Assembly (NCBI GenBank): GCA_964625175.1
Contig: CAZVAO010000019.1
Location: 1-26,078, forward strand
DNA length: 26,078 bases
From: CAZVAO01 sp964625175
GTDB lineage: Bacteria; Bacillota; UBA994; PWPR01
Reading direction: 5' to 3'
A model generated the notes under the pieces. That model worked only from the letters and a program-made list of their open reading frames with translations, was not told where the DNA came from and did not search any database. Every line of letters starts with the position of its first letter. Position 1 is the first letter of the stretch. Made by a program: the position numbers and the translations under genes. Shown here one piece after another: positions 7,698-15,835 of this stretch.

Positions 7698-8360
7698 GTG
7701 CTTAAATTCAAAAATGTCACCAAAAAATACACGAAAGACAGCTGCGCTATCGATAATTTAACGATGGATATTGACCACGGGGAGTTTGTATTTCTTGTTG
7801 GTCAGAATGGTGCAGGTAAATCTACTTTGCTGCGATTGATTTCTTGTGAAGAGCGACCTGATGCTGGTGAAATTATTTTTAATGGTACGAATACCACACT
7901 AATCAAGGCGCGGCGTATCCCATTAGTTCGACGACAAATGGGGATCATTTTTCAGGATTTTAAATTGCTTAACAATCTCACAGTAGCAGAAAATATTGGC
8001 TTTGCACTACGTGTTATTGGACTTAAGCCACAAGAAATTACAACGCGAATTAATGAAGTGTTAGAAATCATCGAGATGAAACATAAATATAAGTCTTATC
8101 CCCATCAGCTTTCTGCGGGCGAACAGCAACGAACAGCAGTCGGGCGTGCTTTAGCGAATAAGCCGATGCTCTTGCTTGCAGATGAACCGACGGGCAATCT
8201 TGATCCAGTCATAACGGATTCAATCATGGATCTCTTTATGGAAATCAATAAGCAGGGAACGACGATTGTCATGGCAACTCACGATCTACACATTGTTAAC
8301 CGAATTAAACGGCGCGTCATTATTCTGCAAAATGGCCGAATTATTCGTGATGAAGCGTAG
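7698..8360 (+). CDS. ftsE: cell division ATP-binding protein FtsE
   Basis: FtsE is the ATPase of the FtsEX complex, which transmits a division signal across the membrane to a peptidoglycan hydrolase. The 220-residue product has Walker A GQNGAGKST (about 36-44), Q-loop IFQDFKLLNN, signature SAGEQQR, Walker B LLLADEPTGNLD and switch histidine ATHD. The signature is LSAGEQ rather than the usual LSGGEQ, a small deviation. The GTG start at 7698 has TGGAGGG at suitable spacing. It is followed directly by ftsX and then by a coiled-coil M23 peptidase, which is the diagnostic FtsE-FtsX-effector order. Confidence 0.93.
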   Translation: MLKFKNVTKKYTKDSCAIDNLTMDIDHGEFVFLVGQNGAGKSTLLRLISCEERPDAGEIIFNGTNTTLIKARRIPLVRRQMGIIFQDFKLLNNLTVAENIGFALRVIGLKPQEITTRINEVLEIIEMKHKYKSYPHQLSAGEQQRTAVGRALANKPMLLLADEPTGNLDPVITDSIMDLFMEINKQGTTIVMATHDLHIVNRIKRRVIILQNGRIIRDEA

Positions 8361-8372
8361 GGGGTGCTGATA

Positions 8373-9257
8373 GTGGAATATAAATCTATTGGGCATTTCG
8401 GCACGGCTTTCCGCAATTTAGGACGCAATAGTTGGATGACTTCTGCCTCTATCGCTACCGTTACGGTGGGACTTTTAATTGCTGGACTCGTAGTGATGCT
8501 GATTTATAATGTTAACTTATTTGTGTCTACGGTAGAATCGGAATTAGTGATTAAAGTTTTTTTAGAATTAGATACAACACCCCAAGAGCGCGAGGCACTT
8601 GAAGAAAATTTAGCCAACCATCCTTTGATAACCAATGTGCGATATGTTGACAAAGCAGAGGGGATGGCCATCTTGCGGCAACAATTCGGCGATGATGCCG
8701 AGGTGCTGGATGGTCTTGATTTAGAAGCCTTAATCTGGGATGGTTTTGAAATCACCACAGTAGATGCGCGTCAAATTGCGATAGTGGCTGAGGCCATAGC
8801 AGATTTGGATCATGTTGAAGAGGTTGTCTATGGGCGAGAGTATATTAGCGATATTTTAGATGCCACAGAGATGATTAAACTCATTGGGCTAGGACTGGCT
8901 TTGGCTGTTGGCATTGCCTCAACTTTTGTCATATTCAATACAATCCGCTTAACGGTTTTAATGAGACACGATGAGATCAGCATTATGCGTTATGTCGGCG
9001 CAACCAATTGGTTTATCCGCTGGCCATTCATTTTAGAAGGTTGGATTATTGGAATCTGCGGGGCCTTAGTAGCAAGTGGCGTGTTAATATATGCTTATGA
9101 TCAGTTTGTCATCTGGTTAGTTGAGATGATTCCCTATCTCCAGATGGTACCCGTTCAAACGATTGCTGGACAATTGGTAGTCATTTTAGTGGGTAGTGGT
9201 TCAGTCTTAGGCGTGCTCGGTAGCACTCTATCGATGCGTAGGTTCTTAAGGCTATAG
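8373..9257 (+). CDS. ftsX: cell division protein FtsX (permease-like)
   Basis: FtsX has four membrane helices and a large extracytoplasmic domain that binds the hydrolase or its activator. I choose GTG 8373, with GGGGTG at 8361-8366 six bases upstream. An earlier in-frame GTG at 8364 is inside that ribosome site. The first helix follows FRNLGRNSWMTSASIATVTV, typical of Gram-positive FtsX. The extracytoplasmic domain spans about residues 50-165 (VKVFLELDTTPQEREALEE.., VEEVVYGREY). Helices follow at about 172-195, 220-245 and 262-285. The length (294 residues) is normal. The gene starts 12 bases after ftsE ends, so the two are coupled. It should couple to the peptidase encoded next. Confidence 0.92.
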   Translation: MEYKSIGHFGTAFRNLGRNSWMTSASIATVTVGLLIAGLVVMLIYNVNLFVSTVESELVIKVFLELDTTPQEREALEENLANHPLITNVRYVDKAEGMAILRQQFGDDAEVLDGLDLEALIWDGFEITTVDARQIAIVAEAIADLDHVEEVVYGREYISDILDATEMIKLIGLGLALAVGIASTFVIFNTIRLTVLMRHDEISIMRYVGATNWFIRWPFILEGWIIGICGALVASGVLIYAYDQFVIWLVEMIPYLQMVPVQTIAGQLVVILVGSGSVLGVLGSTLSMRRFLRL

Positions 9258-9295
9258 TTTAATATTAAATATATGTCTAATGAGGGAGGTTTAAA

Positions 9296-10423
9296 ATGCT
9301 AAAGAGAATAGTGCTGGTTTTATTGCTTGTTGTTTTATTGATGCAAGGAGCAGGTGTCAGTGGTTATACGATTAATGATGTGCAGGAAGAGTTAGAGCAG
9401 GCGCAAAAAGATTTAGCTGACCTGCAACAGAAACTGAAAGAAACAACCTCTCAGAAGAAGGCAACTGCAAGTCAATTGAGTACTTTAAACACCCAGTTGG
9501 CTGCTACTGATATCCAGATCAACACCTTAGAAGAACAGATTGAGCTGGTTACCCAATCGTTGGAAATGCGCAGGCTACTGATTGTTCAGAAAGAAGTAGA
9601 GCTGAATACTAGGGAAAGCTTGCTGCAAGGACGAGTCCAAGCGATTTACAAATACAGTTCACTGAGTTATTTTTCCACACTCTTTAAAGCAGAGAGTTTA
9701 GCGGATTTTCTTAGCCGTTATACGATGATGCGTAAATTGATTTCGGTAGATCGTAATCTGATTGCTTCCATTAAAGAAGATCAGGCATTTCTAGTAGAGG
9801 AAGAAAGTGCGTTAGAAGAAGAGAAGGCCTTACTGGAGATTAAGCGTCAGACTATTGAGTATCGGCGGGCAGAGTATGAAGCACGTACGCAGCAGCGTAA
9901 TGCAATGATGGCGAAGCTTGAGAAAGATGCTGTAGAATACGAGAAAGCCTTAGACGAACTCGAGAAAGAGTCTAAGGCGTTAGAGGAAGAACTTAAGAAG
10001 CTCGCTGAAAGCGCTGTAAAAGGATCCGGAACTCTGCGCTGGCCGACACCTGGTTATACCCGTATTACTTCACCATTTGGCTACCGTATCCATCCAATTA
10101 CCAATAAGAACTCGATGCATACGGGGATTGATATTGCGGTGCCATACGGTAAGAGTATATATGCGGCTGACAGTGGGACGGTTGTTTATTCGGGGAGCTA
10201 TGGTGGCTATGGTTTAGTTGTAATCATTAATCACGGAAATGGGATCTCCACCTTATATGCTCATAACAGCAAACTCCTCGTAAAAGAGGGACAAGGCGTT
10301 GCCAAAGGGCAGAGTATTTCACTATGTGGCACTACGGGGCTAAGTACCGGACCACATCTGCACTTCGAGGTGCGACTCGATGGTAAACCGGTTAATCCTT
10401 TGAGTTATGTCAGCAAAGAATAA
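9296..10423 (+). CDS. secreted coiled-coil M23 peptidase (EnvC-like), likely FtsEX-controlled murein hydrolase
   Basis: The 375-residue product begins with a hydrophobic export signal (residues 4-20, ending near GVSG). A long coiled coil follows (about 27-240) rich in Glu, Lys, Leu and Gln heptads, then a LytM/M23 domain (about 250-370). The M23 zinc residues are intact: HTGID (His275, Asp279), YAH (near 323) and HLHFEVR (His354/His356). It is therefore probably an active endopeptidase, unlike E. coli EnvC, which has lost these residues and only activates amidases. The coiled coil is the part expected to bind FtsX. The ATG at 9296 follows GGGAGG, 38 bases after ftsX. An intrinsic terminator follows, closing the ftsE-ftsX-peptidase operon. 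Confidence 0.9.
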   Translation: MLKRIVLVLLLVVLLMQGAGVSGYTINDVQEELEQAQKDLADLQQKLKETTSQKKATASQLSTLNTQLAATDIQINTLEEQIELVTQSLEMRRLLIVQKEVELNTRESLLQGRVQAIYKYSSLSYFSTLFKAESLADFLSRYTMMRKLISVDRNLIASIKEDQAFLVEEESALEEEKALLEIKRQTIEYRRAEYEARTQQRNAMMAKLEKDAVEYEKALDELEKESKALEEELKKLAESAVKGSGTLRWPTPGYTRITSPFGYRIHPITNKNSMHTGIDIAVPYGKSIYAADSGTVVYSGSYGGYGLVVIINHGNGISTLYAHNSKLLVKEGQGVAKGQSISLCGTTGLSTGPHLHFEVRLDGKPVNPLSYVSKE

Positions 10424-10451
10424 GCGGCTTAGCTAAATAAAATAGTGTGCC

Positions 10452-10498
10452 AATAATACCCGTGCATGAATAATGCATGGGTTTATTCGCTTTTTTTT
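10452..10498 (+). terminator. intrinsic terminator after the FtsEX-peptidase operon
   Basis: ACCCGTGCAT (10458-10467) pairs with ATGCATGGGT (10473-10482), including one G-T pair, around a 5-base loop. The stem extends through AATAA/TTATT and is followed by eight T residues (10491-10498). Confidence 0.85.
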
Positions 10499-10550
10499 AA
10501 GGAATAAATGTTGTATACTTAGGGACACCACTGAGCGGAGGGTTGTAAAA

Positions 10551-12542
10551 ATGAACGAAAAAAAATTCAGTCTTGTCTCCGACTACACGCCACGTGGCGA
10601 CCAGCCAAAAGCAATACAAGAATTAGCGGATGGTATTAAACAAAACTTACGACATCAGGTTTTATTGGGTGTAACTGGATCAGGAAAAACATATACGGTG
10701 GCAAATGTCATTCAAGAGGTGCAGAGGCCAACATTGGTTTTAGCACACAATAAGACGTTGGCGGCCCAATTATGCAGCGAATTTAAGGAGTTTTTCCCTG
10801 ACAATGCTGTCGAATATTTTGTCAGCTATTATGATTATTATCAACCAGAGGCTTACGTGCCGAGCAGCGATACCTTTATTGAAAAAGATGCAATGATCAA
10901 TGATGAAATCGATAAACTACGCCACTCTGCGACATCTGCTTTGTCCGAACGGCGTGATGTCATTATCGTCGCCTCGGTTTCGTGTATCTATGGGTTGGGT
11001 TCACCAGAGTATTACTATAAATTAGGATTGTCCTTGCGCCCTGGAATGATTCGGGAACGCAACGATATTTTACGGCATCTTGTGGAAATTCAATATACAC
11101 GTAACGATATGGACTTTCAACGGGGAACGTTTCGTGTTCGTGGCGATATTCTGGAGATTTTCCCAGCCTCACAAAATGAAATTGCGATTCGAGTTGAGTT
11201 TTGGGGCGATGAAATCGAGCGGATCACCGAAGTAAATAGCCTGACAGGCGAAATTTTAGGAGACCGCACGCATGTTGCCATTTACCCTGCTTCGCACTTT
11301 GTCACATCAGAAGAAAACATTGCACGAGCCGCGGTCGATATTGAAGCAGAATTAGAGGTACAACTGAAAATCTTAAAAGATGACGGTAAATTATTGGAAG
11401 CTCAGCGTCTGGAGCAACGCACACGCTATGATCTGGAAATGATTAGAGAGCTTGGATTTTGCAAGGGCATTGAGAACTACTCGCGACATTTGGATGGACG
11501 CGCAGCGGGAGAACCACCCTGGACCTTGATCGACTACTTCCCAGATGATTTTCTCTTAGTAGTGGATGAGTCTCATGTTTCCTTACCGCAAGTGCATGGG
11601 ATGTACCATGGGGATCGCGCGCGCAAATCCACCTTAATTGAATACGGCTTCCGCCTACCCAGTGCGATCGATAACCGGCCCTTGCAGTTCGAAGAATTCT
11701 CAGAGCGGATTAATCAGGCAATTTTCGTATCAGCAACGCCGCGGCCCTACGAATTAGGAATCTGTGAAAACCTCGTGGAACAGATCATTCGACCTACAGG
11801 GTTGATTGATCCGCGGGTCGAAGTGCGTCCGATAGAAGGGCAAATTGACAACCTTTACAGTGAGATTGTGGCGTGTGTTAAACGGAGTGAGCGGGTACTG
11901 GTCACAACCTTAACGAAACGCATGGCAGAGGATCTTACGGATTATTTCAAGGAGTTGGGTCTTAAAGTTAAGTATTTGCATCATGACATTGACACGATTG
12001 AGCGAATGGAACTAATCCGCGACTTGCGCGTAGGCACCTTCGATGTTCTAGTGGGAATCAATCTGCTGAGAGAAGGACTTGACCTACCCGAAGTATCGAT
12101 GGTCGCCATTTTAGATGCCGATAAAGAGGGGTTCCTGAGATCGGAGACCTCCTTAGTTCAGATTATAGGGCGGGCCGCTCGCCACATCAACGGACGTGTA
12201 ATCATGTATGCGGATCGTATGACGGGTTCCATGGAACGTGCGATTAACGAAACAAATCGACGCAGAAATTTGCAAATCGCTTATAATGAGGCACATAATA
12301 TTACACCGCAAAGCATTATTAAGTCGGTGCGCGATGTATTGAAGGTGAGCAAGGTTGTAGAAGAGAAGGGGCAATACCTGACAACACGAGGGATTAAGCG
12401 CCTAACACGTGCCCAGGCGAAGGATCTGATTATGAGTTTGGAAGCAGAGATGAAAGAAGCTGCACGTAGCTTGGAGTTTGAACAGGCTGCAGAATTGCGG
12501 GATCTTATCCATGACATCAAAAAACGCAAAAAAATAAAATAA
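10551..12542 (+). CDS. uvrB: excinuclease ABC subunit UvrB
   Basis: UvrB is the damage-verifying helicase of nucleotide excision repair, loaded by UvrA and serving as the platform for UvrC. The true start is ATG 10551, with GCGGAGGG upstream. The frame is open from 10473, but that stretch covers the preceding terminator and is not coding. The 663-residue product shows Walker A GVTGSGKT (40-47), the damage-binding beta-hairpin around YYDYYQPEAYVPSSDTFI (about 93-110), DESHV of motif II, SATPRPYE and the helicase VI segment QIIGRAARH. A C-terminal UVR motif (about 628-655, LEFEQAAELRDLI) contacts UvrC. A -10-like TATACT (10514-10519) lies upstream. A weak LexA-like sequence GGAATAAATGTTGT (10501-10514) overlaps it. 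Confidence 0.97.
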   Translation: MNEKKFSLVSDYTPRGDQPKAIQELADGIKQNLRHQVLLGVTGSGKTYTVANVIQEVQRPTLVLAHNKTLAAQLCSEFKEFFPDNAVEYFVSYYDYYQPEAYVPSSDTFIEKDAMINDEIDKLRHSATSALSERRDVIIVASVSCIYGLGSPEYYYKLGLSLRPGMIRERNDILRHLVEIQYTRNDMDFQRGTFRVRGDILEIFPASQNEIAIRVEFWGDEIERITEVNSLTGEILGDRTHVAIYPASHFVTSEENIARAAVDIEAELEVQLKILKDDGKLLEAQRLEQRTRYDLEMIRELGFCKGIENYSRHLDGRAAGEPPWTLIDYFPDDFLLVVDESHVSLPQVHGMYHGDRARKSTLIEYGFRLPSAIDNRPLQFEEFSERINQAIFVSATPRPYELGICENLVEQIIRPTGLIDPRVEVRPIEGQIDNLYSEIVACVKRSERVLVTTLTKRMAEDLTDYFKELGLKVKYLHHDIDTIERMELIRDLRVGTFDVLVGINLLREGLDLPEVSMVAILDADKEGFLRSETSLVQIIGRAARHINGRVIMYADRMTGSMERAINETNRRRNLQIAYNEAHNITPQSIIKSVRDVLKVSKVVEEKGQYLTTRGIKRLTRAQAKDLIMSLEAEMKEAARSLEFEQAAELRDLIHDIKKRKKIK

Positions 12543-12893
12543 TGAGTTCCAACAATGGGTAATTTCGGTGTTGCAGTCGTCTTTTCTTATTCAGAATGAT
12601 AGTACGTATAGCTTCATGACAAAAATCACCTACGCCTTGACATCCCCACACTCTTGAAACTCATAGTTAATAATTTGCGCATTGAACTTCCCTTAATGAC
12701 GGAATTCTTTGCTGAGGTTTCGATAAGGCTGTCATTTTGAGGAGTGCTTACGCGCTAGGAGAGTTATGGTTAAAAGGTATCTTCAGAACGTTCCGTGCAC
12801 GCAATTGCTGGATGGTGCCGATCGGGATTATTGGTCTGATTAACTGGCTAAGTAATCAACCACCTATCCCTTATCACCAATCACAGAATGTAC
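12543..12893 (+). other. intergenic region uvrB-uvrA without a convincing gene
   Basis: About 350 bases. No strong terminator follows uvrB. A frame free of stops runs 12716-12916 (66 residues) with a basic and hydrophobic segment including WMVPIGIIGLINWLS. It has no good start site and runs into the uvrA promoter, so it looks like a gene remnant or chance. Confidence 0.5.
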
Positions 12894-12922
12894 TGGCAAA
12901 GGGAGATTCTTTTTAGTATAAT
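12894..12922 (+). promoter_or_regulatory. promoter of uvrA-uvrC-dnaD-dnaI
   Basis: TGGCAA (12894-12899) and a perfect TATAAT (12917-12922) are 17 bases apart. The start point would fall near 12929, inside the SOS box. Confidence 0.7.
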
Positions 12923-12927
12923 AGAAG

Positions 12928-12941
12928 CAAACATATGTTCT
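12928..12941 (+). promoter_or_regulatory. LexA (SOS/DinR) box overlapping the uvrA transcription start
   Basis: CAAACATATGTTCT matches the Bacillus-type LexA consensus CGAACATATGTTCG at 12 of 14 positions and keeps the palindromic core ACATATGT. It lies directly after the -10 hexamer, where bound LexA would block initiation. It implies DNA-damage induction of uvrA and of the genes transcribed with it. Confidence 0.75.
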
Positions 12942-12970
12942 GGTTATTGAAGGCCAGTGGAGGATTGATT

Positions 12971-15796
12971 ATGGCATTAAAGAAAATTATTGTTAAAGGT
13001 GCACGCGAGCACAATTTAAAAAATATTGATGTTGAGATTCCTCGTGACCAATTCGTCGTTATCACAGGATTGAGCGGATCAGGAAAATCTTCATTAGCTT
13101 TTGATACAATTTATGCAGAGGGACAGCGGCGCTATGTGGAGTCGCTTTCAGCGTATGCTCGCCAGTTTTTAGGGCAGATGAAGAAACCGGATGTCGACAT
13201 TATTGAAGGGCTTTCTCCGGCGATCTCGATCGATCAAAAGACTACAAGTCGCAATCCGCGTTCGACGGTGGGTACAGTAACGGAGATTTACGACTACTTG
13301 CGCTTGCTCTACGCTCGTGTTGGGGTGCCTTATTGTCCCAATGGGCATGGACCAATTACGCAGCAAACCGTCCAGCAAATTGTTGATCAGGTGATGAGTA
13401 AGCCCGAAGGCAGTAGATTCCAGGTTTTATCACCAGTGGTTCGTGGTAAAAAAGGAGAACATCGCAATTTGCTTACAGATTTGCGGCGCGAAGGTTATGT
13501 AAGGGTGAGAATCGATAATCAAATCTATCAACTCGAAGAAGAGATTGACCTCGATAAAAATAAAAAACATGATATTGCTGTTATCGTTGACCGATTGATT
13601 ATGCGGCCAGGTATTAGTGAACGATTAACGGATTCCCTTGAAACAGCTTTAGAAATTGGGGAAGATTCTGTGATTATCGTCGATAATGATGATCATGAGC
13701 AAATGTATAGTACGCGGTATGCTTGTCCCATTTGTGGTTTCAGTATTGGCGAACTCGAGCCAAGGATGTTTTCGTTTAATAGCCCATATGGCGCATGTCC
13801 TGCTTGCACGGGTTTGGGGTTCAATCGCGAGGTGGACCCCTATAAAGTCATTGTTGATGAGAAATTATCGATTCGAGACGGCGCAATATCGCCTTGGGAT
13901 GTAAAGAATAGCAACTATTATTCCCAGCTCATGGAGGGTGTAAGCGAAGTTTTTGAGATCGACTTGGATTGCCCATGGCAAGATTTAACGGATGCTGAGC
14001 GTCATCTAATCCTCTATGGGGATGCAACAAAGAAGATGCAGATGAAGTATAAGTTCATGCATGGTGGAATTCGCAATTATGAAACCTACTATAAAGGGGT
14101 CATCGACTACTTGGAACAACGCTATCAAGATAATCCCGAAGTGCGTGACAAGCTTGAACAATATATGAGCATGACGCCCTGCCAACATTGTCATGGCGCG
14201 CGTTTAAAACCTGAGAGTTTAGCCGTGTTGATCGGCGGACTCCATATTTCAGACGTGACAGCCATGTCAATTGAACGAGCTGTTGAATTTTTTGACCAAC
14301 TCGAATTAACGAGTATGCAGATGTATATTGCACGTCAGGTGATCAAAGAAATAAAAGCACGTTTCAATTTCTTAATCAATGTTGGCCTTGATTATTTAAC
14401 ACTCAGTCGAACGGCCGGAACTTTATCGGGCGGTGAAGCACAACGGATTCGGTTAGCGACTCAAATTGGTTCTGGTTTAACAGGAGTTGTTTATATTCTT
14501 GATGAACCGAGTATTGGTTTACATCAAAGAGATAACAAACGATTGATTACGACCCTTAAAGGATTACGTGACATTGGTAATACCCTAATCGTCGTTGAGC
14601 ATGATGAAGAGACGATTGAGCAGGCCGATTACATCATTGATATAGGCCCTTATGCGGGCGTACATGGTGGAGAAGTAGTCGCCACGGGTACAGTAGAGGA
14701 TATTATTAGCGTGCCAGAATCCATAACCGGACAATACTTATCGGGCAAAAAAGAGATTTCAATCCCCAAACAGCGTCGTCAACCGAACGGTAATTGGCTC
14801 ACCGTAGTGGGCGCAAGTGAGAATAATTTGAAAGGCGTTGATATCAGTATCCCGCTTGGCGTGTTCACTTGTGTAACCGGTGTTTCAGGATCGGGTAAAT
14901 CCTCATTTGTTAATGAGATTTTATATAAAGCATTAGCGCGGCATTTACACCGCAGCAAAAACCATCCAGGAGACCACGTGAGTATTGAGGGTTTAGAATA
15001 TCTTGATAAAGTCATAGAGATCGATCAATCGCCAATTGGCAGAACCCCGCGTAGCAACCCAGCGACTTACACAAAAACCTTTGATATCATTCGCGAATTA
15101 TACGCAGAAACCACCATGGCTAAAATGCGCGGCTATAAAAAGGGGCGATTTAGCTTTAATCTTAAGGGCGGGCGCTGCGAGGCCTGCAAAGGTGATGGGA
15201 TCATTAAGATTGAGATGCATTTTCTCCCCGATGTTTTCGTGCCTTGTGAAGTATGTAATGGACGACGCTATAATCGCGAAGCCCTGCAGGTGCTCTATCG
15301 GGATAAATCCATTGCCGATGTTTTAGAAATGACGGTAGAGGAAGCACTGGAGTTCTTTGCTAATGTTCCGCGAATAGCGAAGAAGCTTCAGACCTTATAT
15401 GACGTTGGGCTTGGTTATATCCACCTTGGTCAACCAGCTACCCAATTATCGGGGGGTGAGGCTCAGCGCATTAAATTAGCGACTGAGCTTAGCAAACGAG
15501 CTACGGGAAAGACGATTTACATTCTAGATGAGCCAACAACTGGGCTACATATGGATGATATAGCTAAGCTGATGCAGGTATTGCAGCGCTTAACCGATGG
15601 TGGGAACACCGTTCTCGTGATTGAACATAACCTTGAGGTAATCAAATGTGCGGATTACATCATTGATTTAGGCCCCGAGGGTGGCGACAAGGGTGGTCGG
15701 GTAATTGCCACCGGAACGCCTGAAGAGGTCAGTAAGTTAGCACACTCTTACACAGGGCAATTCTTACGTCACGTGCTTGACAAATGTGAGGACTAG
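12971..15796 (+). CDS. uvrA: excinuclease ABC subunit UvrA
   Basis: UvrA is the dimeric ABC-type ATPase that recognises DNA lesions and loads UvrB. I place the start at ATG 12971 (MALKKIIVKGAREHNLKN), which has GTGGAGG at 12957-12963 and matches the family N terminus. The frame extends to an ATG at 12935, but that codon lies inside the SOS box. The 941-residue product has two ABC modules: Walker A GLSGSGKSS (about 33-41) and GVSGSGKSS (near 640), each with LSGGEAQR signatures and ILDEPSIGLH / ILDEPTTGLH Walker B motifs. Zinc-binding cysteine sets occur as CPICGF..CPACTG and CEACKG..CEVCNG, plus CQHCHG. It is transcribed with uvrC, 39 bases downstream. Confidence 0.97.
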   Translation: MALKKIIVKGAREHNLKNIDVEIPRDQFVVITGLSGSGKSSLAFDTIYAEGQRRYVESLSAYARQFLGQMKKPDVDIIEGLSPAISIDQKTTSRNPRSTVGTVTEIYDYLRLLYARVGVPYCPNGHGPITQQTVQQIVDQVMSKPEGSRFQVLSPVVRGKKGEHRNLLTDLRREGYVRVRIDNQIYQLEEEIDLDKNKKHDIAVIVDRLIMRPGISERLTDSLETALEIGEDSVIIVDNDDHEQMYSTRYACPICGFSIGELEPRMFSFNSPYGACPACTGLGFNREVDPYKVIVDEKLSIRDGAISPWDVKNSNYYSQLMEGVSEVFEIDLDCPWQDLTDAERHLILYGDATKKMQMKYKFMHGGIRNYETYYKGVIDYLEQRYQDNPEVRDKLEQYMSMTPCQHCHGARLKPESLAVLIGGLHISDVTAMSIERAVEFFDQLELTSMQMYIARQVIKEIKARFNFLINVGLDYLTLSRTAGTLSGGEAQRIRLATQIGSGLTGVVYILDEPSIGLHQRDNKRLITTLKGLRDIGNTLIVVEHDEETIEQADYIIDIGPYAGVHGGEVVATGTVEDIISVPESITGQYLSGKKEISIPKQRRQPNGNWLTVVGASENNLKGVDISIPLGVFTCVTGVSGSGKSSFVNEILYKALARHLHRSKNHPGDHVSIEGLEYLDKVIEIDQSPIGRTPRSNPATYTKTFDIIRELYAETTMAKMRGYKKGRFSFNLKGGRCEACKGDGIIKIEMHFLPDVFVPCEVCNGRRYNREALQVLYRDKSIADVLEMTVEEALEFFANVPRIAKKLQTLYDVGLGYIHLGQPATQLSGGEAQRIKLATELSKRATGKTIYILDEPTTGLHMDDIAKLMQVLQRLTDGGNTVLVIEHNLEVIKCADYIIDLGPEGGDKGGRVIATGTPEEVSKLAHSYTGQFLRHVLDKCED

Positions 15797-15835
15797 CAAG
15801 TAAATTTTGAACATAGACTTGAGGAAGTGATGGTT

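Noticed and set aside
10473..10550. N-terminal extension of UvrB to 10473
   Set aside because: It would make the preceding intrinsic terminator coding. The ATG at 10551 has a proper ribosome site and matches the UvrB N terminus.
12766..12843. 25-residue peptide with AGGAGAG upstream
   Set aside because: The spacing between the ribosome site and the ATG is only two bases, and the peptide has no recognisable feature.
12935..12970. Earlier UvrA start at ATG 12935
   Set aside because: This ATG is the centre of the LexA palindrome and lies close to the transcription start with no room for a ribosome site. ATG 12971 fits the family.
15036..15326. Plus-strand frame inside uvrA
   Set aside because: It is out of frame within a conserved gene and shows no independent start or motif, so it is a shadow.
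15808..15823. LexA-like half-site before uvrC (TGAACATAGACTTG)
   Set aside because: Only the left half matches. The right half is degraded and no promoter accompanies it.
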